A stretch of DNA of 64,000 nucleotides. Origin: Anaspis maculata. Its lineage: Eukaryota > Arthropoda > Insecta > Coleoptera > Scraptiidae. Where the stretch lies: positions 31,462,877 to 31,526,876 of the forward strand of contig OX421968.1 of the NCBI GenBank assembly GCA_949128115.1, read 5' to 3'. Positions 43,272 through 54,848 of the stretch are shown one piece after another. Every line of letters starts with the position of its first letter. The stretch's first letter is position 1. The notes below the pieces were generated by a model. It worked only from the letters and a program-made list of their open reading frames with translations. It searched no databases and was not told the origin of the DNA. The translations under genes and the position numbers were made by a program.

Positions 43272-43595
43272 GGAGTATTATACCAAAAACAATTTTTGAT
43301 TGAAATGGAAACTACATTGAAAAATAATTGACCCGTGTTTTTTTATTCAGTCAAAAACCGTACCGTTTGGGCGCAATAAATAAATAACATCAACTAGTTC
43401 TGACGTCACAGCGAGTCACCGCCTATACTGCCTGTGTAAATGACGTCAGAAATAGGCAGAATATAGGAATTTCGTTTATTTATTGCGGCCCAACGATACG
43501 ATTTTTGGCTGAATAAAAAAATACGGGTCAGTTATTTTTCAATATAGTTTCTGATTCCGTCGAAAAAAAGAAAATTTTTCTAAAGTATAATACAC
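43272..43595. mobile_element. 324-bp palindromic MITE
   Basis: GGAGTATTATAC at 43272 pairs with GTATAATACACT ending at 43595. Inner arms such as AAAAATAATTGACCCGT with ACGGGTCAGTTATTTTT and CAATAAATAAATAAC with GTTTATTTATTG leave a loop near 43400-43460. The loop carries TGACGTCA-like words on both sides. Confidence 0.78.
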
Positions 43596-44451
43596 TATTT
43601 ATAGCAGTTTATATTTATTTGACATATTTTTGGCAGTTTGGCTGTCGCATCCCAATGTAGGTAGGTATCTACTTCAATGATCTTACATACCTAGGTACTA
43701 GCCCAATTGAAAAAAAAAAACAGGTTAATTTTATGTTTATGGTCCTGCAGATAATATCTCACGCCGAAACAGTATCTCAGGATGTTTTGAAAAAAAAGAC
43801 AAATTATGCGTGACAAAAATTATGACAAATCTGTGCAATATTTATGATGATGTATCATCCTCTATTTTTTTTAACAGGTAAACTTCGTTTTTTGCAAACA
43901 GGTGTCCGGTGGATGATGTGTGGGTAATAAAGAGTGCTTATCGCGATTCGAGGGGTTCATCAATTGAAAACGGCCTTTCTTGCTTATCTTTTTCTCGATA
44001 GATTTATTCTTTGACTAGCTAGCAGTCATACAATAGTCAATATCAGGTTTGTTGATCACTCGTTGGGTGGGTACCTAACCTAATAAAATTTGAATGGATA
44101 TGTACATAAGTAATGAAATCGTCATAATTTGAGATAAGTTTTCTTGAAACTGTGCAAATGTCGTTTGGTCAGTCAAATCAATCAATCAATCAATCAATTC
44201 ATTGCACCACTAAAAATCTATAGATATCACAGCTTCGTCATATTACAAGAAAAAAAGAATGCGTAGTGCTTTAAAATACAAACTATACAGTAAAAAAAAA
44301 TTCAAATTTTGACAGTTACATAATCAAGTAAATACATCGTAAATACATCACATACCTACAATAAGCACGACAGCTATAATCCATTCAGCAAACACAAATG
44401 ACAAGCACTGTCAAAGCTCATAAAAACGGAGTGTACCTAGTGACTTCAGAG
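43596..44451. repeat. No gene; (CAAT)n microsatellite
   Basis: About six CAAT units at 44176-44198. No exon or element boundary otherwise seen. The last 8 bases are the target duplication of the next hAT. Confidence 0.5.
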
Positions 44452-44713
44452 CAGAACCGGCTCCACAGCTTTTGGCGCCCAAGGCGAAGTTCTGTGATGC
44501 GCCCTCTTATGAATGAAAAAATAGTATAGTATAAATAGTAGTGAAAATAATGTTGATAATAATTAAAAGTAGGACACATTGTCAGTAAAAAAGCGCCGCA
44601 GACGAATTTTTTTCGAGATAATAGAAAGATGAAGGGCGCTTAGGCGCCCCCCCCCCCCAAAGTTTGGCGCCCGAGGCGGTCGCCTCGCTCGCCACACCCT
44701 AAAGCCGGCCTTG
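44452..44713. mobile_element. 262-bp hAT MITE
   Basis: CTTCAGAG is duplicated exactly at 44444-44451 and 44714-44721. Tips CAGAACCGGCT and, reversed, CAAGGCCGGCT share the core CCGGCT. Next to the tips are TTGGCGCCCAAGGCG and TTTGGCGCCCGAGGCG, followed by a C-run. The element is far too short to encode a transposase. Confidence 0.9.
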
Positions 44714-44878
44714 CTTCAGAGTGTTCTGGTAACTTCAGTTTTTTCAGGTGAATGTACTTTTGTAACCTCAGAAAACGTCATCTTCTTGTTTGTCAGTTGG
44801 GTTTGTCTTTCAAATTTGTAGGTTTTAATCACAGAAATGTTTTTATGGAGCTTTCCTTGAAATAGTAGGTACTCCTTG

Positions 44879-45873
44879 TACAGGTGTCCCGAAATTAATG
44901 CAACAAAATTCACAGGGAGATGAAAAATTTAAAAATTAGGCAACTTTCCCAATAAAAATACCCTCGCAAACGTAATTACGGAGATACAGGCTTTCAAAGT
45001 TGGTTATTGAAAACAGTTTTTCTTTGATAACTTTCAAACCGTTTGACCGATTTTATTAAAATTCGAACCAAAGTTTACTAAAATAGGTTTCTATTGAACA
45101 ATGATAACGCATTTCATCAAACATTTTTAGGAGCGAAGATAATACGGAGGGGGTACCTTTCCCCCCTATTTTTCACCCCCCCTGAATATTTTTGGAAATG
45201 GTTACACATTTTGAATTCTACGTTCAATTTAGAGAAAAAAGTTACGCTTGCCAAATTTTGATTAGAGGCTTCGTTTCAAAGATATATGGTATTGAAACAT
45301 TGGAAAACACCTCCAAATCGCCACTTTCTAGGGCCCAATTTTTTTTTTTTTTAAACTTCATGTTTCTTAGCAAAAATGATGGTTTATCAACCTAAAACAC
45401 CTCACCTTTCTTGAATTTTAATTTTTAAGGCCTTTGAAAGTTGTGTTTTCGATAAGTCTTCCGAAACTTCAAACCGTAGTATCTCGAGAATGAAGCCTTC
45501 AATAAAAATTTTGCAAGAGTAACTTTTTTCTCTAAATTGAACGTATAATTCGAAAATTGAAACTATTTCCAAAAATATTCAGGGGGGTGAAAATAGGTAA
45601 GGTACCCCCTATTATCTTCGCCCCTAAGAATGTTTGATGAAATGCGTAACATTGTTCGATAGAGATCTATTTTAGTGAACTCTGGTTCAAATTTGAATAA
45701 AATCAGCTCAACGGTCCAAAAGTGATGCAAAAAAACTGTTTTAAAAAACCAACTTTGAAGGCCTGTATCTCCGTTATTACGTTTGCGAGAGTATTTTTAT
45801 TAGGGAAGTCCCCTTATTTTTCAATTTTGTACCTCCCTGCAAATTTTGTTGCATTAATATCGGGACACCTGTA
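44879..45873. mobile_element. 995-bp fold-back, TACAGGTGTCCCGAAATTAA family
   Basis: TACAGGTGTCCCGAAATTAA at 44879 pairs with TTAATATCGGGACACCTGTA at 45873. The arms match along almost the whole length: AACGCATTTCATCAAACATT with AATGTTTGATGAAATGCG, and CAAAAATATTCAGG-type text. They meet near 45345-45360. TA is at both ends. A half copy lies at 10890-11368. Confidence 0.88.
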
Positions 45874-46079
45874 TAGGTTCTGTTCGAGTTTGTGCCTTTG
45901 TCGGGGTGAATTATAACAGAACAGAGGTGAGTTAAATGATTCAGTAGCAGGAAGATCATCACCGGCCTGGACCTGGCTTTTTCTCAGGGTTCATCTTCAA
46001 AGTACAACAGGAAACGACAGAATGAATACCTGGATGAAATTTTTTTCGCTGTTACATAGATGCCACTTTCAAAGCCCGG

Positions 46080-46970
46080 CTAGGCTATATTGAATGTCTA
46101 TATTGCGCCGCCAACATAGAGAAAACCGCCCCCGATCAACTTGAAATAACATTATATTGCAATTTCTCCCAGATCTAATGCTCTGGTGCTCTCATTTTAT
46201 GAATAATACATAGTTGCCGCTTATAAACATAAGCCCAGAAACATTCCATCTTCAATATGCGCCGCCGACATGAAAAAATTGCTGAAAACCGCCCCCAATT
46301 ACTTTGAAATAAAAAACATAAACTCGAAGACAAAGCGATCTAATTCTGTCGGTATATGAATAGCTGACTGAAAATGGGAATGGAAAGGCTACTTTTGGAT
46401 AGTTGCCGCCCCCAGACTCCGCCTCCAAACAACAAAAAGTGGAACTTTCACAATTGTTACTGATTGAGATGTTCCCTCAAACATTTAGAAACTGCCAACT
46501 CAAACTGTGTAACATTTGCTTAGCCGCACGCTGCCGCTTCCACACGCCGCCCCCAAAGTGAGAGATAAATGAAAAATATAAACCCGAAGACAGAGGGATC
46601 TAAATCTTTCGCTATATGGATAGCTGACTAAAAATGAGAAAGGATAGGCTACTTTTAATATGGCACCGCCTCCTGCTTCCGCTTCTAAAAGAAACAAGTG
46701 CAACCTTCAACAATTTTCACCGATTAAGATGTTAATGTTACCTCAAACATTTAGAAATTCCCAACTCAAACTGTGCAAGAATTTCTTTGCCAAACTCTGC
46801 CGCTCCCACACGCCGCCCCCATAGTAAGTGATAAATAAAAAACATAAACCCGAAGACATAACGATCTAATTCTTTCGCTATATGGATAGCCGACTGAAAA
46901 TGGGAAAGAATAGGCTACTGGTGATTAGTCTCGGCCCCCAGCTCCCGCCCCAAACAAAAATATATTGATG
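46080..46970 (+). repeat. ~260-bp tandem array, about three units plus decayed starts
   Basis: GAAGACAAAGCGATCTAA-like words occur at about 46326, 46585 and 46852. Each is followed by ATATG(G/A)ATAGC(T/C)GACTGAAAATG, a CCGCCCCC- and CTCCCGCC-type segment and CCTCAAACATTTAGAAA. Two shorter degenerate units precede them from 46108. A reversed piece of the same unit is at 53747-53840. Confidence 0.75.
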
Positions 46971-47631
46971 ATTGAAAGAGTTTTCATTCAAATCTATTTC
47001 ATTGGCAAGTATCCTATTCTGATAACAAAATATCACAATGAGTTTCGATTGAAGAGAGTGGGCAAAGAATGGTGTTTCTCCTTCAACCAATTTTTTTTAA
47101 TTTCAAGTACATAGACAAATTACTATAGGTATAGTCTGTTCACCGATAGAACGGACTTTTTTGAATTTCAGTGATGTAACCTATAGCAAACAAAAGCACC
47201 AAAGACTGTAACAACATAGGCGCGTTTGGAACTAATATTAGTTTTGTTCGGTTGGTAGTCTTACCCAGGCAAATTATTCCTACGCCAAGCCAATGGCATT
47301 ACATTCAGCGAGTTTGACACTTACGTACGATTTCTAACCTCCATTTCTCTAAGATGTTTGTTATTTTTAGTCGGCTCGGCTGTTGTGAATGTTGTGTAAT
47401 GACATCAGCTTCATTCAAAAAAATTATTTTCTCATTCATTAAAATTGGTATTAAACTGGTGTCATTTAAAATAACCATAGCACTTAGCTGTGATTAGCGG
47501 AAATAAGCACCTCTTTCTAACTGGAATTTTAAATTTCGCGGGTAACGCTCGGGGACTACTTTTCAAGCGGAGGAATCTGGTGGTCCTTTCTATCAGTGTA
47601 TAGAGTATACATCACCTTTAGGTACATACTT
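46971..47631. other. No gene seen
   Basis: No exon or family recognised. A 13-base word GCGGGTAACGCTC at 47538 also occurs at the start of the fold-back spacer at 39719. Confidence 0.35.
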
Positions 47632-49405
47632 AAGGGGTTTCTGATGTGACTTACAAAAAGTTGTTGAAGGGAATTGTTTTTTTTTTTTTTCATAATTAGA
47701 AACTCTTTCAAAGAGAAATGTACGGGCAATGCTATTAAATTTTCAAATTTCACAAAAAATTTTGATTTTGTTTTTTGAAATATGGAAACTAAACTGCTCA
47801 ACAATTGAAGTGGTCCACTTGAAAATTTCTCCCGATTTCAAATACCAATATCTCGGGAAAAAAATCGACCGATTCTCAAAAGTGTAGTGTTTTTGGATAG
47901 CTTATTCTTTTCACTAAAAGGTGCTACAATAGACCAAACAATTGATAACATAATGCATGATATACAAGGCGACAACGAAAGAAGTTTGAAAATGTTTCAT
48001 ATTAAAGCACGTCCCACTTTTGCAAAAAAATTCGCCAAGTCTTTTTGATTACATTTTCATGAAGTGCACATCCATGGCTCGAAACCATTTTCAAAATTTC
48101 CGCCTATCCTCTTTGGTTACAGGGTGATGTGAAAAAAACAACTTTTTGTTTTTGTAGTGGTCATTTTTATGTTTATTAACCGATTCTCACAATTTAGAGC
48201 TTATGTCGCAGCGAAGACCTCAGTTAAGAGGAATCGATCAACAGAATTGAATGACCACATAATTTCAAAAAAGGGGGTTGCATCAAATGTGACCTGAGCA
48301 TGAAATAAGGCCGGAATCCGATTTGGGGAAATTTTTCAAGAAGAATCAACTTGTCGTTAAAGAAACCACTCATTACGAACATTTTAAGATCCGTCTCGCT
48401 TATTTGGGGCAACAATTAACGACGGAAAACCCAAATTAGGACTGCATGTTTTCACAGGAGAACCGATGCTCTTGCTTACCTGAAAGTACACGTAACCTAT
48501 GTTACGTTAATCACTGATCGAGTTTCCTTCACGATTTGGACAGTCAACAGAGGGTCAACAGAAACAGTCAAAAGTAACAATAAGTACGTATGTTTTCAGG
48601 TGAGCAAAGGTATCAGTTTTCCTGTGAAAACATGCAGTCCTAATTTGGGTTTTCCGTCGTTAATTGTGGCCCCATATAAGCGAGGCTAATCTTGAAATAT
48701 TTGCAATGAGTGGTTCCTTCAACGACAAGTTGATTCTTATTGAAAAATTCCCCCAAATTGGATCTCGGCCTTATTTCATGCTTAGGTCACATTTGATGCA
48801 ACCCCCCTTTTTAAAATTATGTGTTAATTGAATTCTGTATATCGATTCCTCTTAACTGAGGTCTTCACTTCAACAAGCTCCAAATTGTGAAAATCGGGTA
48901 ACAAACAAAAAAGTTACCACTACAAAAACAAAAAGTTGTTTCATTTCACATCACCCTGTAACCAAAGGAGATAGGCGGGAATTTTGAAAACCGTTCCGAG
49001 CCATGGATGTGCACTTCTTGAAAATGTAATCAGAAAGACTCGGCAATTTTTTTGGCAAAACTGGGACATGCTTTAAAATGAAACACTTCAACACTCCTTT
49101 CGTTGTCGCCCTGTACATCATGCATCATGTATTCAATTGTTAGGTCTATTGTGGCACCTTATAGTGGAAAGAATGAGCTATCCAAAAACACTGCATTTTT
49201 CAGAGTCGGTCAATTTTTTACCGAGATATTCGCATTTGAAATCGGACGAAATTTTCGAGTGGACCACTTCAATTGTTAAACAGTTTAGATAGAACGCCCA
49301 TACATATTAATAAAGAAAGTTGCATACCGGCTTTGAACTTCCTATTTTCAAAAAAAAGTACCAAAAGTGGTTTCCCGTAAACATGAAAAAGTGAATTAAT
49401 AGTTT
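47632..49405. mobile_element. AAGGGGTTTCTGATG palindrome, copy 4, split and truncated
   Basis: The left arm of the 528-bp family starts AAGGGGTTTCTGATGTGACT at 47632 and breaks at TA 47790. It resumes at GATAGAACGCCCATACA after 49287 and fades at the family centre near 49400. The right arm is missing. Confidence 0.75.
47792..49285. mobile_element. 1.49-kb fold-back inserted at a TA
   Basis: AACTGCTCAACAATTGAAGT at 47792 pairs with ACTTCAATTGTTAAACAGTT ending at 49285. TA flanks both sides (47790-47791 and 49286-49287). The arms are each about 700 bases long, through TTACAGGGTGATGTGAAA with CATTTCACATCACCCTGTAA and CCATGGATGTGCACTTC. The loop is near 48480-48590. Sister copies of the host repeat read GAAAACTAGATAGC unbroken. 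Confidence 0.87.
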
Positions 49406-50492
49406 TTTGTATTTTGTGAAAGTGAGAAGAACATTTTTTTAAATTGTGAAAAACTAGGTTTTTTTACTTTTTTATTGTTAGGGAGGGGGGCTCATGATAT
49501 ATGTGAGCCCAGTGGCCTCCGAAATGGTAATCCGGTCTTGTAGTCGCGCGGCTAAGCCACATAAATTGAACGAACCCTGCAAATTTTGAGGCCGCGATGC
49601 CACTTAGCAGATTTGTTCTATGGAACATTGTCTTAATTTTAAGAAGTGGTGCCACGATGATGGCATACAGGGTGATCAAAAATGAAAAAATTCAAACTCA
49701 GGAACCAAACGAGTTGGAGCCATGAAAATCACCACGTAGATTTAGAATTTGATGCTTATCAAGATAAAACAAACCGCGTCTGAATATCTTCAGCCGTTTC
49801 AGAGATGTCTTGAAAGTAGTGGTCGGTTTCATGAAAATTGGAATTTCTCAATAAATCAGTGATTTTTCAAGATAATCAGATGAAATTGGATATTTTCGCC
49901 AAAATTGACGACAGAAATGCAATGCGATGTGGTGCCACCGTCTCCGCCTACTATTTTCGAAAATAAGACATGCAATTGTAATTTTTTTCATGACCGCCAT
50001 TTTGAACTCACCCAGTATTCAATAAATGGAAAATCGATTGGTACTAGTGAAATTGTTCATATGCAATAATCTAAAGGCAAACATAACAATTCCCAGCAAG
50101 CCACTTCGTTTTTATTGGCCGTAAGGTGATGTTGAACCCATTTTTACGAGTTTTACAGCATTGCCCTCACCATGCCCAAAATGACCATTGGAAATGTGAA
50201 AGAGTTTTTAAAAGAGTTAAACTTGCTTCAATGTTCCATAGAATAATTTTTCCAAGTGGCATCGCGGCCTCAAAATTTGCAGGGTAGAAACGCCTAACGA
50301 CCGGAATATTGTAAGTGAGAGTATACTAGTGCATAATGCATTTGTAGGGTCTAAAACCATCACGCTGCCACCCGTAGGATAAGTCGTACAATCGAACGTC
50401 ATACAATCCAACGTCGTAGGATCGAAAATCCCGCATGCGCTTTACCAGCTTAACAGTAGTCCCAAACCATCGAATTGGAACCCAAGAAAATG
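49406..50492. repeat. No gene; inverted patch with CGCGATGCCACTT
   Basis: AAATTTTGAGGCCGCGATGC near 49578 has its reverse complement near 50257-50275, with matching GAACCCTGCA/TGCAGGGTAGA and TCTATGGAACATTG flanks. The pair bounds a 0.7-kb segment that may be a decayed element. TACAGGGTGATCAAAAATG at 49670 is an orphan Tc1-type end inside it. Confidence 0.5.
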
Positions 50493-51724
50493 TATCAACC
50501 ATAGACAAGGACAAAAGTAGAAGAGGCAAGATACCTGCGCGGCTGTGTAATTTGTAGGCCGGCCATTTTGATTACATAACGGTTTTTCCTGGCGGCAATT
50601 TCAATTATGACAGGTGGGTGACAGTACTGACAGTGTACTGGATGACAGCTACGAAGTTTTAGGTTAGATTGATTTGTTGTGATCGAACTTTCCTCGGCGC
50701 CGATATTTGGTTTTGTATAAAACATAACAATAGAATTGAATGTTGAGTGTTATTCAATGTTCGTTTCCACGAATTCTACTTTATGACCAGATATTATTTA
50801 TATTCCTGGGATGAATTGCATTATTGATGCATTGTCGAGTGCATTGTACTTGATGACTTTTTGTTGAGAAAGTGAAGCAAGAAAGCCGCTATGGAAGTAT
50901 GGAGAATGGGGTCCGCAGTTCAATCTCCACTTAGAAGCTGTGAAACAGATATCGAGGCCTCTGTGTGAAGTGTTCGTTTGGCGATTTTCCCTGTGTAATA
51001 AGTTTGATCGAACCTGATCGAACTTAGCAAATGCATCACTACAGGATGTCTTGTTATACCTATCGCAACTTGCAAGAATATCAGGCGATTGATGAACCCA
51101 GAGATGAGAAGATATCCTCTCATACGTAAACACTGAATTTAAATATTCAAATTTCACTCCGGTAACTAAGTTTTGTTTTTAGTTTTCCACGGGGTGATGG
51201 GTTTCGATTGTGGCTCGAGGCAATTGGAATGATGAAGGAATAACTTGGAAACGTCTTATGAGAAAGGCTCAGTGCTGCTGATTTGTTCGAGGCATTTCGA
51301 AGTAATGTGAACAAATTTTTCTCCAGACTCCCAAGACCCGATTCAGAACCTCGTTTCGGACAATGATATTTTGGAACACACAATTTTATCTTAATGGAAA
51401 GTGCTGTAAGATACTATTTGAAAATAAGATTGGGTGCACAATCTAGCCAAAACGTAAAGCGTAGAGCTGATTCAGTGTGATGTTCAACGAACACTTTCCA
51501 AACTTGTATTATTTTATCAAAAGTAAAACATTGAATATTTTTCTTGAAATTTTATTCTGTAGCTCAAATTAAGCACATATCGTGGGCCTTATGCCCATAC
51601 GTCTATGGCCCATACTTGCACTCGGTCTCCGATTTAAGCACAATCCGACTATGGCAACAATTGTCATAATTGTCCCAAGGACTTGAGACATGCGAAGTCG
51701 GAGATCGAGCGAAGTATTGACTAT

Positions 51725-52674
51725 GGCCCGTATTCATATCCCACTTTTAAGCCACATTTAGCATGCCTCTAACAAAAAGCGCTCGGCTACCTGATAAAAG
51801 CGGTCGTATTCATAGGCCACCTTTTACGTCCTGTTAGGGCCCATCTAACTAAAGGGGGTGTTGATTTGGCAACGTTGTGAAATGTACTCAAAACTACCTA
51901 CCCGAAGGTGGACGCAGGTAGGCAAGAACCCCAAGCCGCTTTCGTTTTGCGCCGGGAGCCGCTCCGGGTAGATCACTAGATAGAGAAAGTAGATACATAC
52001 ACCAATCACGGCCCAGCTGGATCTGTTTTCTTTGTCTAGTAATTTACCCCGAGCAGCTCCGCCTGGCAAAACGGAAGTGCTGGCAACTCTTGCTACATTG
52101 ATGTACTGCGGATTGCATAAAACCTCGCAAAAAACTTTCAGGGAGTTTCTTCCACAGTTTCAAGAATAGCGGCCTGGATCTGTTAACTAAAGTGAACACC
52201 TCTTTCGACTGTTTTGTGCAAGTCGTCCTCGCCTTGAGTACAGTAAATAGTGAAGGAGTATGACCGAAAGGGACATCCAGAGCATTGCGCACTTCCTGCA
52301 TTTCGGCGGCATGCTTCATTAATTCAATTAAATCAATATTTTAGAAAGCAAATGTGATTTTCGTCACACTTTCCAAGAACACACGGCACAGTTTGTAGGT
52401 TAAATGGACTCAAAACACGCCTGTTGGCACATTTGGATCCCATCTAACTTGACGCATGCGTGAGACCATCCAAAATCGCTTAAAGACACGTAAAAGAGAC
52501 ATATGAATAGACGCGTCTCTAAACATCCCCTTCTAAGACGACTTTAGAGACGCCTGTTTAAAGTGATGATAGAGGCGCGCTAAAACCACGTATGAATACG
52601 GAAATGTTAGAGGCGCATCTTTAAAACCGCTTCTAACGCTAAAAGGGGGATATGAATACGGGCCTATGGCCCGT
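51725..52674. mobile_element. Harbinger-like element A
   Basis: Ends GGCCCGTATTCATATCCCAC and, at the right, GGGGGATATGAATACGGGCC. TAT flanks both sides (51722-51724 and 52675-52677), a 3-base duplication as in PIF/Harbinger elements. The interior has an inverted pair TAGATCACTAGATAGAGAAA / TTTTCTTTGTCTAGTAATTT. A deletion near 52268 removes about 140 bases that element B keeps. The 91-codon minus frame 52044-52319 spans this deletion and is not shared intact with B. Confidence 0.78.
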
Positions 52675-52677
52675 ATT

Positions 52678-53744
52678 CATATCCCACTTTTAAGCCACAT
52701 TTAGCATGCCTCTAACAAAAAGCGGTCGGCTACCTGATAAAAGCGGTCGTATTCATAGGTCACCTTTTACGTCCTGTTAAAGCCCATCTAACTAAAGGGG
52801 GTGTTGATCTGGCAACGTTGTGAAATGTACTCAAAACTACCTACCCGAAGGTAGACGCAGGTAGGCAAGAACCCCAAGCCGCTTTCGTTTTGCGCTGAGA
52901 GCCGCTCCGGGTAGATCACTAGACAGAGAAAGTAGATACATGCACCAATCACGGCCCAGCTGGATCTGTTTTCTTTGTCTAGTGATTAACCCCGAGCAGC
53001 TTCCCCTGGCAAAACGGAAGCGCTGGCAACTCTTGCTACATTGATGTACTGCGGATTGCATAAAACCTCGCATAAAACTTTCAGGGAGTTTCTTCCACAT
53101 TTTCAAGAATAGCGGCCTGGATCTGTTAACTTAACAAGTGAACACCTGTTTCGACTGTTTTGTGTAAGTCGTCCCCGTCTTGAGTACAGTAAATAGTAAA
53201 GGAGTATGACCGAAAGCGCGCTAAAAATTTTAGCGAAGAAAAAAAATCAGATATTGTGTCGGTAAACAAGTCGTAATCGAGGACAGGTCCAGCAACGCCA
53301 AGATGACGCGCGGTCATAAAAAAAATAGGAAGAGTTGGCGGTTTCGAGGCGGACATCCAGAGCATTGCGCACTTTCCGCATTTCGGCGGCATGCTTCATT
53401 AATTCAATTAAATCAATATTTTAGAAAGAAAATGTGATTTTCGTCACACTTCCCAAGAACACACGGCACAGCTTGTAGGTTAAATGGACTCAAAACACGC
53501 CTGTTGGCACATTTGGATCCCATCTAACTTGACGTATGCGTGAGACCATCCAATGTCGCTTAAAGACGCGTAAAAGAGACATATGAATAGACGCGTCTCT
53601 AAACATCCCCTTTTAAGACGACTTTAGAGACGCCTGTTTAAAGTGATGATAGAGGCGCGCTAAAACCACGTATGAATACGGAAATGTTAGAGGCGCATCT
53701 TTAAAACCGCTTCTAACGCTAAAAGGGGGATATGAATACGGGCC
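52678..53744. mobile_element. Harbinger-like element B, adjacent near-twin
   Basis: Same ends and orientation as element A and over 95% alike by eye. It holds an extra ~140 bases at 53214-53353, with GCGCGCTAAAAATTTTAGCG. The left flank is the TAT shared with A and the right flank is TTC. Minus frames 52837-53106 and 53126-53392 are interrupted relative to each other and show no DDE motif. Confidence 0.78.
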
Positions 53745-54106
53745 TTCATGTTTAAGGAAATATGACAATCAGTGAAAATTGTGAAAGTTGCATTTTTTTG
53801 TTTGGGGGTGGGAGCTGGAGGCAGCGACTAATTATTATTTAATTTAATAATTATTAGTTAAGGCCGTGAGCGGAAATTCTTGAGTTATTTGTTTCACTTA
53901 CAAAGTATAGCCTACAAATTGTCTCATGACTGTCATCTGTTTTGACGTCTGTCTATGGTTTTGACTCGCGCGTACTCCCCCCATTTGAATTGCCGCCTTG
54001 GAAAAGCCGCTATGACCTAAAAATGGCGGACCCCATGCGATATCGGCTGAAATGGATGCGCAGTGGTTCTTCCTTCTTCTACTTTTGTCCTTGTCTATGG
54101 TATCAA

Positions 54107-54848
54107 CCTATGTTATTAACCGAACAGTAATGTCACTAATGTATGACTGGTTGCCGTCCCACTTTTTGCAATCAATTGATTGACCTGAAACGAGCTGTAG
54201 ACGGCGTTCAAGGTTTGGGCCAACTTTTATTGAACTCTTGATTCTGGATGTTTGTTTGGGGTCAGTTCTGATCCCCAGGTCTTTTTACCCAAAGTTTTAG
54301 CTTCAATATGAGCCGCAAATTTTTAAAATCGGTCAACGCGGAAAAAAGTTATCCATGCAAAACTAAAAAGAATTTTTTTTGTGCTCACCCTGTGAATAAA
54401 GGAGATAAGCGGAAAATCTAAACACCACCCTGTACTTTGAGGCCTACCTTGTCTTCTTTGTGGTAAAAATTCAAGAGAAAAAAATTCTTTTTCGAACGCG
54501 AGCTTCTTGACGATTCAGAAATTTTGCACTGTAGAAAATGTATGTGAAATATCTAGTGTCTTGCAAAACCACGGCCTGATAGCCAAAGGATCAAGTCAGC
54601 GAATACTTCAAACAGAATACAAAATCATTCTAGCAATCCAAAACATCAAATTGAAAAAGAGCAACATTTTTTGGAACGACCGACGTATAGGTTCCGGAAC
54701 AAAAATGGCATCCTAAAGATGGGTATATGGTATGATATTTTTTTCACTAGTACCTACTTGTTAATACAATTTTCTTTAGTTGTAAAGTTGTAATGATAGC
54801 CAAAAACTTAACTGTGGGTAGATCTCGTCAAAATATGACGAAAACCTA
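54107..54848. other. No gene seen
   Basis: CACCCTGTGAATAAAGGAGA near 54385 and CACCCTGTACTTTGAGG near 54425 are scraps of fold-back ends. No exon is supported. Confidence 0.35.

Larger units (their letters stand above)
50499..54100. mobile_element. 3.6-kb element with CCATAGACAAGGACAAAAG ends
   Basis: CCATAGACAAGGACAAAAGT at 50499 pairs with ACTTTTGTCCTTGTCTATGG ending at 54100. Weaker inverted similarity continues for about 100 bases (GGCGGCAATT, CCATTTT). TATCAA flanks both sides exactly (50493-50498 and 54101-54106). Minus frames at 50798-51157 and 51147-51383 have no recognisable domain. The interior also carries the Harbinger-like pair and a reversed piece of the 260-bp repeat. Confidence 0.72.

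Noticed and set aside
52044..53392. Harbinger transposase or Myb-like gene in the twin elements
   Set aside because: The minus frames are short, differ between twins because of a deletion, and show no DDE or helix-turn-helix motif I can identify.
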